Shown: piece after piece, positions 1-13,325 of the stretch | Numbering within the stretch: position 1 is the stretch's first letter | How the letters are laid out: the number at the start of each line of letters is the position of its first letter | Assembly: GCA_021464245.1 (NCBI GenBank) | Contig: JADCRB010000065.1 | Span: 690,689-754,688 of the forward strand | Length of the DNA stretch: 64,000 bases | Reading direction: 5' to 3' | From: Carallia brachiata | Taxonomy: Eukaryota; Streptophyta; Magnoliopsida; Malpighiales; Rhizophoraceae | The notes under the pieces: model-generated | Seen by the model: the letters and a program-made list of their open reading frames with translations, nothing else | Databases searched by the model: none | Told to the model about the DNA's origin: nothing | Made by a program: the position numbers and the translations under genes

Positions 1-579
1 CATAAGTCTTATATTTCTTCTTATTCATGGGCTCATCGTTTTCATCAAATTCGGGGCCTTCCTCCATCAAATGCTGGGCAACTACATCCTTTAATTACAA
101 AGACTTCTTCTTTTTATTCTTTTTATTTATGTTTCCCTTGTCATTATCCCCTTCCCCCTCCCGTTCTCCATTGAAAGCACCATCAGGAGGAATATCACTA
201 TCGGCCTCGCTGCTATCAGAGCCGAAAAGGCTGACATTCTGATAGATAGAGGGATAGCGGTTGCGTACCTTGATTAAATTCTTAAAGAACTCCACTTCAT
301 GTTTTCCGCACAGCTTTGAAGCTTCGTTATTGCCATCATAATAATCGTCGTCGTCGTCAGTGTGGAGGAGGATTCGGAATCTGAAACGACGTCGTCGTCG
401 TCGTCGATGAGGCCTTTCTTTTGGAGCTCCCCGAATCTGTGCAAATCCTCCCTCTCCTTCTTGTGCTCATATCTCCGAGCGAATTCCTCGTCTATTTCTA
501 TCTTTGCAATGTTGGCCGCCGTGGTGGTCTCATCGTCGCCGTCGCCGTCGCCGAACCACTGTCTGGAGATTCTTGTCAT
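1..579 (-). pseudogene. KRI1: KRI1-like ribosome biogenesis protein, 5' part, with frameshift and in-frame stop
   Basis: Reading starts at an ATG at 577-579 and runs off the left edge, so only the N-terminal part is present. The early residues KIEIDEEFARRYEHKKERED match the conserved N-terminus of Kri1, a nucleolar factor needed for 40S pre-rRNA processing. Acidic Asp/Ser/Glu runs follow, as usual in the family. Two lesions are visible. First, near 340-350 the frame must shift by one missing base to continue from the acidic run into DDDDYYDGNNEASKL and EVEFFKNLIKVRNRYPSIY. Second, TAA at 95-97 interrupts the frame immediately before LKDVVAQHLMEEGPEFDEND, which is the next conserved Kri1 block and is still in the same frame. 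A Tyr codon is likely at that place in an intact gene. Either this is a decaying copy or the consensus has errors. The family call is fairly strong; the functional state is unknown. Confidence 0.72.
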
Positions 580-1918
580 ACCTATTGATCGATGGCTGTG
601 GTCTAAAAATTAAGGAATTTGTTTGTATCATGAAATCTGAATTTTGGCACAAAATTTTAGTATAATTAAATGTATATTTATTTTTTTTACCAATTGTGAA
701 ATGATTTAGTGGCTATTTTTTAATTATAAGAATATACTTTTTTTAATTATAAGTATAGCGATTATAGTTCATGTGTACAATAAAACAGCGTAATTTTTAA
801 TAATAAATTTATAATAAATTACCCCTTAATTTTTATTAAAAAAAAAAACCTTCCTATACAAGAAGCGCATTGTCAATTTGAAGCAGCCTTTATTTCGTGG
901 CAAAAAAGCAGCCTATCTTATCTTTATGACTTTTATCGTAAGTGTGAGACATGTTGCCAACCCACGAACTTCTTTTTGGTCACTTTATGTTTGTTTCAGC
1001 TTCCAATAGCGCTTGCTGTGCCTTTGCTAACATTAATGTAAGATGGGTAACACAATTGGACGACCCGTACTAGAGAAATAAACTAGGAAGAGATTATCTT
1101 TAGTTTGTCTAGATTATCTTCAGTAATGATGGCCACGTATATGCTTATCAAATGTTTGTGTACTCATTGGAATTGGGAAGAGATTTAACTACAATTTGAT
1201 GAATGGGTCCACAACACTTTTTGTACTTTTACGAGTTAGTTTCTGTAAATTGTTGCTTCTTATTCCAAAGCAATGTATTATCTTTTTAATGTTGATTTGC
1301 CTTGAAAGTTCCAGTACAGATCTTTGGGTGACAATTGAAAAAGACTAGTAATAATTAAAATAGAAAAATAAGATTAATACTTCACGATATTGTCAAAAAA
1401 TATTGTACGTCATTAATACAGCAAACTCAAAAAATCAAACTCATGACTTTTAGCATAATACCGAAGGAGATTCTTATCGCCAAACTAACATTTATTGGTG
1501 GGCTTTTACAATTTGACAACGTTGAATACCGACATTGAATGCCCTAATTAAACTTGAAATTACAGTACGAAGATCTAAACTGCATGTTGAGACGAGCTCA
1601 GACAAATATCATTATCCAAGAACAACTGTTACTTCAGTTGGAAAGAAGACTATGAGTTAAAAATCTTAGGTTTGTGCATTTACCAGACAACTGGTTGTAG
1701 CCCGGTGCAAAACTTCTCATCTTTTATCACCTTCCACACAATGGCAGCCAACATCTTCACTTACAGCTCTTCTAAATCATTTCGGAGCCTTTGACGGGAT
1801 GTCTCATACAATGTGTTCATATTTTACATGGACTGCTACACGAAAGACGCAGCGTGGTTTCGGAATTGGATGTAGAACAAAAACTGTACATATGCATATG
1901 TTACAACGGCAGAATCCC
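580..1918. other. Intergenic spacer, KRI1 upstream region and CNGC 3' flank
   Basis: AT-rich spacer between the start of the minus-strand KRI1-like gene and the stop codon of the minus-strand CNGC gene. It should hold the KRI1 promoter near 580-900 and the CNGC 3' UTR near 1600-1918. I see no convincing ORF, RNA gene or mobile element in it. Confidence 0.5.
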
Positions 1919-4900
1919 TTAGTTGGAACTATGGTTTGCATGCGAGGTGCTGCTCCGCTTTAGACATTTCTGCCGATATCTCCAGGCAACTTGGATCTGT
2001 GTAGCTGCCATAGTTCTCCAATATGGGGATTGATACCTGTCAATGCGCATAATAGAAATTTGTGCTAAGAAAACTCCAAGTAATAAATGAACAAGTAAAT
2101 CTACAGGGAGCATGTCATTGATATAACCTTATGGCTCCTTGAATGCGTGGATTTCGTAAGCTTCTGGCAAAAAGACGGGTGACCTCCTCAATGTCTGCTG
2201 ATCGGAGAGAGAAGGCTTCTACATTTGTTAAGCATCTTACAGTCCTACTGCTTAACAATCGTTGTCCAGCAGTCCTGATCTTCTTTCCATCTACAGCAAT
2301 ACCCAAGTTAGCTCCTTTCAGTTTGTGAGGCTTCTTTTGATGAACCAAAAATCACTACTACAAGTTTGGCTCGTCCACATTTTAAATGTTTGTGCCTGCA
2401 ATTTTCTATGAATAGGGAAGGAAAAAAAAACTATTAACATTAAAGACATGACTATACCTTTGCCGATAGAAGAATGCTCAAGACACCATGTGATAAGTTC
2501 CTCGCCACAAACATTCCCTTCGGATAAAGGGAATGGATTCCCATCTTTACCAATGCTTTCCAGTTTTCCACGCACAATAAAAACCATCTTCTCCACTGCA
2601 CCGCCATGATAAAAAATTTCACCTCCTTTTATGTATATTGTTGATCGTAGTCTCTTGCAGATGGCATCCAAGATGTGATCCTCCATCAAGGCAAAAATCC
2701 AAACCTAAAAATGTATATTCTTCAAATTTTCAGAAAATGCCTGATGATTCAGTCCTGTGATTGTGTATGACATAGATTATTCATCATGGCATTGCTCTGG
2801 AAGCTCACCTTCTTAACAAATCTGAAGAGATGTCTTCTTATATCCCTCTGCAAATCTTCAGGCAAACTCTCCAACAGCATGCCTCCATTTACGCCTCTGG
2901 TAGCAGCCCAGTTATATCTTTCGGCTTCTAGCACTTTCCTGTATAACAGCATAGAGATTGCTCAAGTAGCATATCAGTGTTGCATACCACACAACTGTGT
3001 AGGTTTTATGCTACAAGGCCCATTCATTCTAGTGTACCAAGCAATCACATCTACTTACTCCAAAATTTTCAAGACATGTAAGCATGTCTTTTTACTAGTG
3101 CCATGGTGGTTTTGGTCCATGGAACTTTTTAGTACTTCCTCATTTTAAAGTTTATCTCTTCATCACTTTCCCTTAGATCACTTGATCAATTATCAACACT
3201 CTCCTCTCTTCTTCCCAATATCTTTCTTTTTTTTTTTCACAACTTTTTCTTGAAGACATTCTTCATCGGTGTGATTTCTCTCTTGTCCTCTCCCTCCTTT
3301 TCTGTGCTTCAGATATCTCTTATGCAGCATTGGATACATTATTAAAGCACATGTCCTCAGCGCTTTACCTTTTGAACTATGAAGCAAAAGTCATTTCCAT
3401 TGCTGCCCTCATATGCATTAAACGTGTCCAGTACTGTCAGGTCTACGAAATCTGCTATTTTTGGATTCTCACTAAGAGGAAAAAGATTGAAATCCATTTG
3501 TAAGAACCATTTTCTTTTCTGCTTAAGTTACATGCCGTGAGACACTAAACGGAAAAAAAACATTACAATCCTTTTTCAGCCATCAGTCCAACACCACGAT
3601 ACTCTTGTTGACAAGTTCTAAGCACATCTTATAGATTACAGAGTACATTATTGTTACACAACCACTTGGTTATGTCCTTTAACAACACTAACAATCAGGT
3701 CACCTTTCAGGATCCAAAGAAGATAATGGAGTCAGCAAATTTGCACCTGGGCACCTTATTAGGTGTTGAACTTTTCACCGACAATTTCAATCCTAAGACC
3801 AACTTATCAGAAAAATTATTTAACTGCTAATTCACAAATTTTTTTCCATGGTAGGATCTTCATCACTTTTTGGCTCAATATGACTTTGTGATTAGAAGGA
3901 AATGAGCAATTATTACATAGAATTTAGAGCAGGAGAAAATTTGAATTAAACAATGGAAAGATAGTATTACCATACCTTCTTAGATCTTGTGGCAAACGTC
4001 GATGTTTCATCCACTGCTCAACATCACGTCGTCTTAGTGACATTTCTAACCTCCTATAATGGAGATTAAAAGGAGGATATCATCAAATTGTTTTTTCACC
4101 AAGTGAAATGATAATGCAGAGTAATCACCCTGGCTTTATCGGTTCAAAACCATAAGTAATTGCCGAATTTCATCCGGACTATGTGACATAGTGAATGATA
4201 TGCATGAATTCCTTCTCAAAATGCATTTATTGTACTTCCATAATCCACCATGAGATCCAATTTCAGAAATGAAAATGTAGAGCAGTTAATGCCAAAGATA
4301 TTGCTTGCACCTGTCATAGGACACACTCAATTGGATTGTATTAAAAATGTACACTTTTACTTCATTACTAGCAACTTCACCTAATGTGTTCAACTAAGAT
4401 AGCTAGAGTGCAAATTCAAACTTAGAGGATGAACACAGGCACATTTAAGTAAATCAACTGTCAATGTATGTACTTTAACCTCCTATAATTTCGTGCTTAA
4501 TGCAAAGGATATTATTTACTGTGTATATGAAAGAATACCATTTTCCCCAATCAAAATTCACCTGACTGCCAATGTAACATCACTGAATGAAGTGGATATG
4601 CTGAAGGACAAAAGCTAGAATTTACCTCCGACCAAGAGCCTGGAGGAAGTTCTGCATATTTCCATGAGAAAAGCAAAAAGCAAGAGTCCAAGGCCAATGA
4701 TGCCCATGGTAAAGGCGACTTCCCAAACAAAGTAGCTTGGGATTTGATTTCCAGCAAGAGTACTTATTTGCTTCATGGAATCAAAAACATAAATTGATGT
4801 CGATGGGAAATAAGGTTAGCTCCTAAATTAAGTGCATACCTAATAATCAATACAGGTTCCATAATTGTGCTTATAGAGCAAGAATATGAGAATCTTTTGA

Positions 4901-7900
4901 TATCAAGCAAGAATGTAAATCAAATAGAAACATCATACAGAAATGTCAATTCCCATTGGTGATATATCAGACAATGAAAATAATGAACAAAGGCCTCTTG
5001 ATCGATAACTCTAAATCCTAGATTGTGTTTTCTGGAACAAGATACTTGCATGCAAACATATAAGTTCTCCTCTGCATTTAGAAACTTCTCCGTTCTAAGA
5101 TACCCACAAATGTTTTCAAAAGAACCAAGATAACTAATTTGACAAAGTAACAAAGTACCAAGTTGACTCATTGCTGAAAGAAATCCATTGATTTTTGCCA
5201 TCAAGAAAAGTTATCAAAGAAATCTAAGTAGCTATCATATGTGTATATTGTTAAGGAAACAGAAACATAGAGAAAGAGTCTTAACCCTAGAAGGTAGACT
5301 CATATCTATTTATATTAAAAACAATAAGAAACATGGAAAAGACACTTATACCCTTTAACATATATATGTGCCAGGGGGCCACATACACATTGCATGGTGA
5401 GCCTGCATAAATATAATGGTTGTCAATAGAATATCATCAAGTGACAAGTTTCCTACGCAAGGCAGATCGATGAGTGTTTATTTGCCAGATCAATATACTG
5501 GCAGGCTGCCAACAGATACATTCTGGTGACAAGTTTCCTAAGCCTCGCTGCAGGGCATGTTTCTAGTCGATTAGAGAACTTTTGAAGCAAGCTTCTATCA
5601 AGAATGTAAACTATGCCGTATTGTTTGCTAGAGAGAATTTCCAATAAATAATTAATATAATGACTAAACAGAAGCTAGAAAGAGGATGCCATTTGCTAAT
5701 TACCTGAAATCCCCAGAACAACGAATATATATATCTAGTGATCACAGGTTCTGAAGTGAGATTGACAGCTTGGACATAGATTCCGTAAGGAAAACTACTT
5801 GTTGTGAAGCAAGCATCAGCATCTGTATTATGTTTCCAGTTATCCCGTCGTGGATCGGAAACAGTATCTCCAACATCCCCATGTCCACAATCTATGAAAC
5901 TCATACAGTAGTCCTTCATATCAGTATTATGGCAGGCATCCCGTAGACACTGGTTAACCCGCTGCCAGGATAAAGTTTTTGGGGATGGGGGAAGAGATCA
6001 TTTGGATACCGTTATACATTTATATTGGAATTAGTAATAACTTCACAAAACTTTTTCCAACTCAATAAAATCATAACTGAAACGGTAGGCAAAACATCAA
6101 TAGAAAAAGGAGATTATGTGCCCTCACACCTAACAAATGTTATGTCAACAAATAAAAAAAAATAAAAAAATATTGCAGATTCACGATACTTTGAAATGGG
6201 TTGTGGTATACACACATGGATATCACGATACTTTCCACGATGGAACACCGCATTTGTCATCGACTTTGAGGAATCATGATTTAAGTTGGACGTACATTAT
6301 AGATTGTTGACATAATTCATGGTCATAATTTAGTTTATATGTTATAAGAGAAACCAAAACAACTTAGAATTGTAAAATGCTAAAAATATTAAGTAGCTTG
6401 TCATTTCTTGAGGTCATAAAAGAAGAAGAAGTAACGAAATCATTTGACTTTATCTAAGTTTTATAGCTTTCAGATACCAAGATCAATAGTAAATTGTTTA
6501 AGAAAGAGAGCTCAAGAAAGAAGCATGAACTATTGTAATCACTAAATCATTTGCTTACCTGCAATCCAAAGAGGTACCAGCATGAGCCAACAAGGTGAGC
6601 CGACAACATAAAGGTCAGAAGATTAATAAAAAAGTTTGCCCATGCTGTCTCAAATACCAAGCCGCTTGGAGATTGACCAATAACAAGAGGCAAAAACCTG
6701 TACAGTCTGGGGATGTACTGAGCGAGAACTGCTGCCCGTAATAGATTTTTGGCGTAATTTGCTCCAGATGAACCCAAATGGTCAGGTAGGACAAGTAATA
6801 TAATGATCTGCACAGTGCAAAGAGCAAGGGGGAGGAGGGAGCTGTGAGGATCAGCAGAAGAAAGAAAAATGATCCAGGACGCAATTTCACATGCGCACGA
6901 ATGTCGAGAATAGTTACTTCAGTCAAAAGAGGTAGTGCATTGGAATCTGCCTTTTCTGACTCTCTCTCTGCATTCTCAATATTATTGTGATAAGATCAAC
7001 AAATCTTGAGGTTCTTTGTCCATGAATAATGAAACCCAACTCAAAATTTAGTTCTCTCTCCCTCCCCCTCAACCCCAACACATACATAGGAGGCACAAAC
7101 TATTACAAACGTGAAAGTCATAAGAACCCTTGGCTCGGTCAATCCTTCAAGTTCAGCAGAACTCTTCTTTTCCACATTTTGATGTTGCCATAGTTCACTG
7201 TTTTGACATTATGTATTAAGTAATTTGAAAGTGTTTTGGTTCTGTTTGTCATTTCTTGCACATCAAAGAACTGTTGAGGTGTGGATAGCTGCTGCAGGGG
7301 GGAGGCTGAGCAGAAGTGGTTAGTGTGTACTGAGATTTTCACATTTATTTTATCCTACTAAATAATGGTATGGTTACTGCCAATTTTCACAGTAAAAGGA
7401 AACACCGGTGATGAACTGTAGGAACAGACACATTGTTGAGCTACGCTAATCTTGGTGTTCTATATTCTCTCTTCTCTTAGTATGATCATCTTAATCTGCA
7501 TTTAACAGTACCAGAAAATATGAACAGGAACTGATGCGCCTAAATTCCCACCCAAATAAACATTTTGTTTGCTAAACAAGTTTAGCAGGATAAAGAAGCT
7601 CAAAAAGGCACATTTATGTCAAAAATTCAATGATACATATGATGATAATATAATTTCCACATAAATCATATTTAATTCTTTGCAGTTCCTTAAACTGGGC
7701 ATCCTTGTGCATCCTGATAATTAGCTGCACTAGCATGCACTAGCATGCACTCGATTTTGAGGGGGGAAACTTCCTTGATGATGGCTAGTTGTTGCTTTCT
7801 CAGAAGGCCTGTCATGCTGGGTTTAACACGAGTTCTGTTACGTGCAGTTCTCCTGTTACGTGCATCTGGACTACTGATCTTTTGATGTCCAATCATTTTG

Positions 7901-10900
7901 AAAAACTTTTAAAGAAATATTTATTCAACTAATCCATGATTAAACCTCCACCTTTGATTTTCAAGCTAATGGTCTAGATGCACCAAACATGATAGATTAT
8001 ATTCACCAACATGCAAAGAGCTAAGTGCTTATACAAGACGAACAATTTGATAGATAACATTTGGAGAAAGACACAATATATAATGGTTTTATTATTGTAT
8101 GGACCTTCCCTATGCTCATTTAAACACCTGAGTTATAGAGCTTGTGCATAACCTGGCCACTTCACCATTGATGGAAAAAATTGATTTAAGGTAACTTTTA
8201 AAATTTTTATTTCTGATTCACAAACAAAGCCAAGCCAGCCCCTTCTCTCATTTAACATTTTATTTTATATCATTTTAAGTCCCACACCCAACCAAAAAAA
8301 AAAACAACAACAGAAGGCACATGAAACGCTGCTCCACAGATATGGCAATTTGAGCTAGTAAAATTTTAAAGAAGAGAAATATAGAAGATGAGGAATGAAA
8401 TGAACTTACTTGAGGAAGTGGTAGCACTAATAAGAAATCAATCACAAAATATCCCCGCAGGTAGTTCATGGCAATTTTCCTTGGATGGTCAACTAACTCT
8501 CCGGCCCCCATCACTCTAGACTCAGGAGCCACATAAGCTAATCTAAACTGCACAAAATAAATGAAAGGTTAAAAATCAATGAGTCAATCATTCTGCTAAA
8601 TAAGTTCCAAAAAAATTTTGCTTGAAGGCCTAACTGTACATAGCCCCAAACAAAACAAATTTTACAAAACAATGATGCGTTGGAAAGTCATAAATATCAA
8701 AGCACTAAAATTTGTAGGAATAAATTAATTTGAAGGGATAAATTTATCAGAATCATAATTAGAAAAAATATAGTTTCCAGATATAAATTTATTCGAAGGA
8801 ACTATTAAACTAATCAGAGAAACAGTATAAAATTGAAAGCATAAAATATAGAGTGCCTTTTTCTTTCACGGCTTCCAGCCTGGAATAGTCTCCTCCTTCT
8901 TCGTTTCCATTTCTTTCCCAATAATGTTAAGTTGATTCCATAGAACAGTGTTAACTGGCAATGTTACTACTCTTGAACATCAAGCTGACATTTGTATATA
9001 GAGCAATCTAGACTTATCCCATAGAATATTCGCAATTCATATCATGTGTGTCCTTCACAAACATTTTTATCATTACCAGCATTGCAGAAAATTCACAAAA
9101 AGTGCAGATAGTTTGCACATCAGTTCCAAAATGGCACCACAATAAAATTTAAAACATCCAAAAATTTGCATCTCATTCATATGATAACGGTTGAATTTCA
9201 TGATTGTGCACACTATCTTGCACTGCTGTGCATATCAAGGTCTTGATCTTGAATTGAATGCATCGAAAACATGTAATGCTAGCAGAAATAAAGCGTTATT
9301 GTATGATCCTTTAATAAGTGTAATAAGTTCAGTGCACAATAGCAGGTGCACATTAAGTGACCTCTGGGACTGGGCAACTTCTTGGAGGCAAAATATTTTT
9401 TTAGCAGCAAGTAAACATGATAGATTCAACTGCGTGAAATAAATAAATAACAGACAAATCTGAGTATCAGTACAGGGAGCTGAACAAGAAGGCAACGCAC
9501 CTGAAGAAGCATATTTAGTAAGTAAACAAAATCGGTTATGCTCCTAAAAGCCACAATAATGGTAGTCATGCGCCAATCAATGACTATACACTTGTTATTC
9601 TGCATTTGAAAAGAGGAAAATTATGAAGATGCTGAGGTAACAAACTAAGAGGAGATGAAATTCGTGGTTTGAACTTTGATGGAATATGGAGTTTGTAGCT
9701 TTGATAACTTGGACAGTTAGGCATTGATCCTGCAAATAGTGGTGTTGCCTAAAGGAGGGGAGAAATGTAGTGAGAAAAAAGAGTTAATATATCTCATACT
9801 TTTAGGTCTGGGTTTGAATTTTTGAGGTCCCAGAGAGAGGGAGGAGCTCAGGCAACTTGGCATAGAATTTTGCAACAATTGAAATTAAAAAAAAAAAAGA
9901 GCACAATGTGGTATTGTAAGCATGGATCTTGGAGAACGAAATTTCTCATGCTGGGATTCGATGCAATATCAGGAAAGTTTGCAGCTGTGCTGTTGATAGT
10001 TGCAATAAATGTCGCTTGATTACAAATGAATTTCAGTGCAGTGGCATTCTCCAAGATGTGGTGATTACTAGATGTGTATCGTTTGGTTTGCCTGGTTTAA
10101 AAGCACTAAAAAATTGGAATGTATAAACATTGTATCCTCACAACTACAATGTCACTCTTTTTCATAAATTCCAGAACTAAACACAGCTAGAACTGTACCT
10201 GTTGCACTGACAGTAAGAAGAAAAATAGAGGATCTATGAAAATTGCCAGCAAACAGGAAATGACGAAAAATTTGTTCCAACACTGAACAACATTGGCATG
10301 AGGATTCATGACTCCAGGAATATGTGGACTCAGAAATGAGATGAACCTCCTTGCCCAGCCTTTAGCATCCCCGTAGAGAACACTATGAATCTGCAAAGAA
10401 CCACAAACAGAAAGCTCCATGACCTTGCAGATATAGCTGCATAGATAGCTAAATTAGGTAACAAAAATTCCGGAGAATAAACGGTAACACTGTTACTAAC
10501 AAATAGGTTTTCAAAATTGTGATCCCACAACGTCAAGCAATTTAGAATGAAAATATAAACCAATTAATGCAAAAATACCTTTACTGCTTAAAAAGTTAAA
10601 AACAATGAATAATTTTCACGACAATTGAAAAATAATGGGAAAATTTCAAAATTTTGAATTATCAAGAGAATAAAAACAACTGAGAATCACCACTTGAAAA
10701 TAATGGCATATTCAAATACTAATCCATCAAAAAGAACAGAAAAGAAAAAAGACCTAAGGAAGAAGTGCATATAGTTCCCCCAGTCTGAAGAAAAAGGCCT
10801 GTCCAAAACCTTATTTCATAACTTGTTCAAAAGTTTTGACAATAAGAGTGTTTTATAAGGACTAGAAAGTAACAGGTCTCTGTCAACCACAAAACACAGT

Positions 10901-11929
10901 CTAACAGGCAGTCCTCACAAATGATGTCAAACCTAACAGGACCATTGTGTTCTTATTGTCTTTCATGGAACATCTGTAGATTCAAGAAGGTAGGCTATAA
11001 AGCACACATGAGTGTGTTTGTGTGTGTGCGTGTGAGGGCATTGTGTGCACATCTGTGTAAATCTGCTCCGTATTTATGAGCCAAAAATTTTGAAGGAAGT
11101 GCTCAACAGCAATCGTAATGATGAACATTCAAGCTTATGATGAAAAATTGCTCCTTTTACAGTAGCATCAGGAATCCAAGTAAAATTAGCTCAAGAACAA
11201 TCGCTGCACACGGAATTTTGTCCACTAAGCTCCAAACAGACTCCCGGTTCATACAAGAAAACAATAGGAGATATGGCGCCGGTCATCAAGTGAAACTTAG
11301 TAGAATGCACAATACGCAGCTTAATGGATTATTGAGAAACAGATCTAATCATCTAGGAAAATAGATGTAAAATTAACAATCTCACAGCCAAAAAAAAATG
11401 TTCTTTGTATTTACGAAAGAAGAACTCACTTGGGGTCAAATATACTTGAAGCTCTTTTGTTCTGTGCTGCTTGAGTATGGTAATATGTTGGGCATGTTGT
11501 GCAGTAAGGGTCATTGCACATCCCCAGCTGCCCAGACTTCAATAAATGTTCATTTTTCGCATAATTATCATCTGTCCAATCATTCTCATCCATTCCTTTC
11601 AAAGAAGAAAAATTTTCATCGTTGAGGTCCACTTTTTGGCGACCAGCTACAGACTGATTTTCCCCAAAAGGAACAACACCTTTGCGGTTAATAAATAATG
11701 GACCACTCATCTGAAGCTCTGGAGTTCTTCTTTGAGCACGCAGTGGACCAGTAAAGCCAACAAGGTGGCTTTCAGTTTCATAGGACTCCATATAATTCAT
11801 GGGAATGGCAATTGACTCACTCCTATCGCTGGAAATGAATGCTTGAGATCGAGAATCTGCATTTTCAGGCACTGACCGTGGATGTCTGTTTGATAACATA
11901 GGAACTTTATCCTTTTCGTGACTAAACAT
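1919..11929 (-). CDS. CNGC20: Cyclic nucleotide-gated ion channel, CNGC19/20 (group IVa) type, 12 exons, two 1-bp frame breaks
   Basis: Exons (minus): 11929-11430, 10390-10199, 9599-9501, 8547-8410, 6807-6559, 5961-5704, 4770-4626, 4050-3976, 2938-2809, 2704-2458, 2290-2128, 2036-1919. All junctions are GT-AG. The long N-terminus has the group IVa cysteine motif GMCNDPYCTTCPTYY. Six-helix channel blocks follow: LAIFIDPLFFFLLSVQ, DFVYLLNMLLQFRLAYVAPESR, YAKNLLRAAVLAQYIPRLYR and the pore FWGFQQISTLAGNQIPSYF. The C-linker contains LRRRDVEQWMKHRRLP. The cyclic-nucleotide-binding domain has MVFIVRGKLESIG and CGEELITWCLEH, then a calmodulin-binding IQ motif ATQIQVAWRYR. These proteins are Ca2+-permeable membrane channels in immunity and stress signalling. 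Exons total 2314 nt; two missing bases (near 10386 and 4663) would give 2316 nt, or 771 aa, close to the roughly 765 aa of Arabidopsis CNGC20. As written, translation would stop early. Identity is strong; whether the gene is broken or mis-assembled is open. Confidence 0.85.
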
Positions 11930-12392
11930 TCCTTATGAATAAGACCTGAATAGGAAAATAGGATCTCAAGATAACTGAAGGAAAATATGACATGAACATA
12001 TAATTTTGTTAAACTGGAAACAAACCCACGAATTAGAAGAATAAGCATGCATCAAAGCAGGAGAAACTTTTAAGGCTCCAAGCATAGCAATAGTCCAGGA
12101 AAGTTCAGCATCAACTTGTTGCCAGAAGTGAGAACAACGAAAACAACATAAAACATAGGAGCAAAGAAACCAGACTATGGCACACGCCTGCAAATCAAGC
12201 CAATGTACAGGAGCTCGGGGACTCAAAATCAAATGCATGATAATAAAAACTTGTTAATCAAATTGCTAATTTTAGAGCTGCTACAACAGTACTGATGCTA
12301 GGCAGCATTTCAGCTTGGCATTCCACTTCCTTCTGTTCTTAATGCAAAAAAAAAAAAAAAACAAAAACAAAAACAGTAAAGCAAATTCTTAT

Positions 12393-12655
12393 GGTGTGTT
12401 TGGTTGTGTATAGAATTTGATAAGAAAAGAAAATAATTGAAAAATTTTAGTCAAAAAAATATCATCATTACTATACTATTTTCTCACAATTTTTCTTTTC
12501 TCACAAATTTCTCATCAATCCAAACAGCAAACTTTTATTTTTTCTCCCACAAATTACTATTTATTTTCTATATTATTATTTTCTTTCTCACAACTTTCTC
12601 ATCAATCCAATCAACTTTATTTTCTCACAGCTTTCTAACAATCCAAACACAACAT
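12393..12655. mobile_element. MITE-like element with short terminal inverted repeats
   Basis: The left end reads GGTGTGTTTGGTTG and the right end, reverse complemented, reads GTTGTGTTTGGATTG, giving imperfect terminal inverted repeats of about 14 bp. The interior is AT-rich and repeats a TTTCTCACAA..TTTCTCATCAATCCAA motif several times. There is no coding capacity. It lies 5' of the CNGC start codon, probably in a leader intron or the promoter. I could not define a clean target duplication. Confidence 0.5.
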
Positions 12656-13120
12656 TGATGAACCTATATGCACTTCTTTGCTCTCATTGCAATTAAAATT
12701 TCATAGAAACTATCAATAAACCTTTCAACCCAAAAGCAGAAAAATTGTTTAACACAACGACAAATTCTAATTTGTTCAGCAGGAAGCAGGATTGCTTATA
12801 CCCCAAAAGAAGAGGCCACATGTTCATCTCTCAACATCAACCGGCGCCCACTAGCTGCCATATCATCCTACATCTACTTCATTCATTAGTGAATTTCAGT
12901 ACGAAAGAACCAAAATTTTACGAGATGGGACGCAAGTCAACAATGTCAAGAGTCATTCTGGAGTACAGTATCATATTACTATGAAAATCTATCACAGCTT
13001 TAAAAGCAAAACCCACTTAAGAACGGAGTTCTTAAGTTCCAACTAACCATATCCATTGGAGCATAAAAAGGAAGAAGGAAATGAGCAGTAAAACAAGGAA
13101 GACCAAATTCAAGGCAAAAC

Positions 13121-13325
13121 CTGCAACTTTGGAGCAGAAATCCCAATCACAGAATTAAAATGTGCCGTTCGTGTCCACTCAATGCAAAAGAAAAGGTAGA
13201 CACGGAGAGAGAGAGAGAAAGCACAGGAATTGAAAGGAGGAAATACATAGAAACTTGAGAAATGAGAAGAGCTGACCAAAAGAGAGAGAGAGCACAAACA
13301 CTTTGAAAAAGTCGTGTGCTAGTTT
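13121..13325 (-). promoter_or_regulatory. Candidate 5' leader exon of the CNGC gene
   Basis: On the minus strand this is a CT-rich stretch with several CTCTCTCTCT runs, typical of plant 5' leaders. It ends in AAGTTGCAG followed by GTTTTG, a plausible donor site. The coding start at 11929 lies downstream after possible acceptors, so a leader intron of about 1.2 kb is possible. This is inferred from composition and a splice-like site only; no transcript evidence is available. Confidence 0.3.

Noticed and set aside
1919..11929. Calling the CNGC gene a true pseudogene
   Set aside because: Splice sites, all domains and the expected length are retained, and only two one-base gaps disturb it, so a consensus error is at least as likely.
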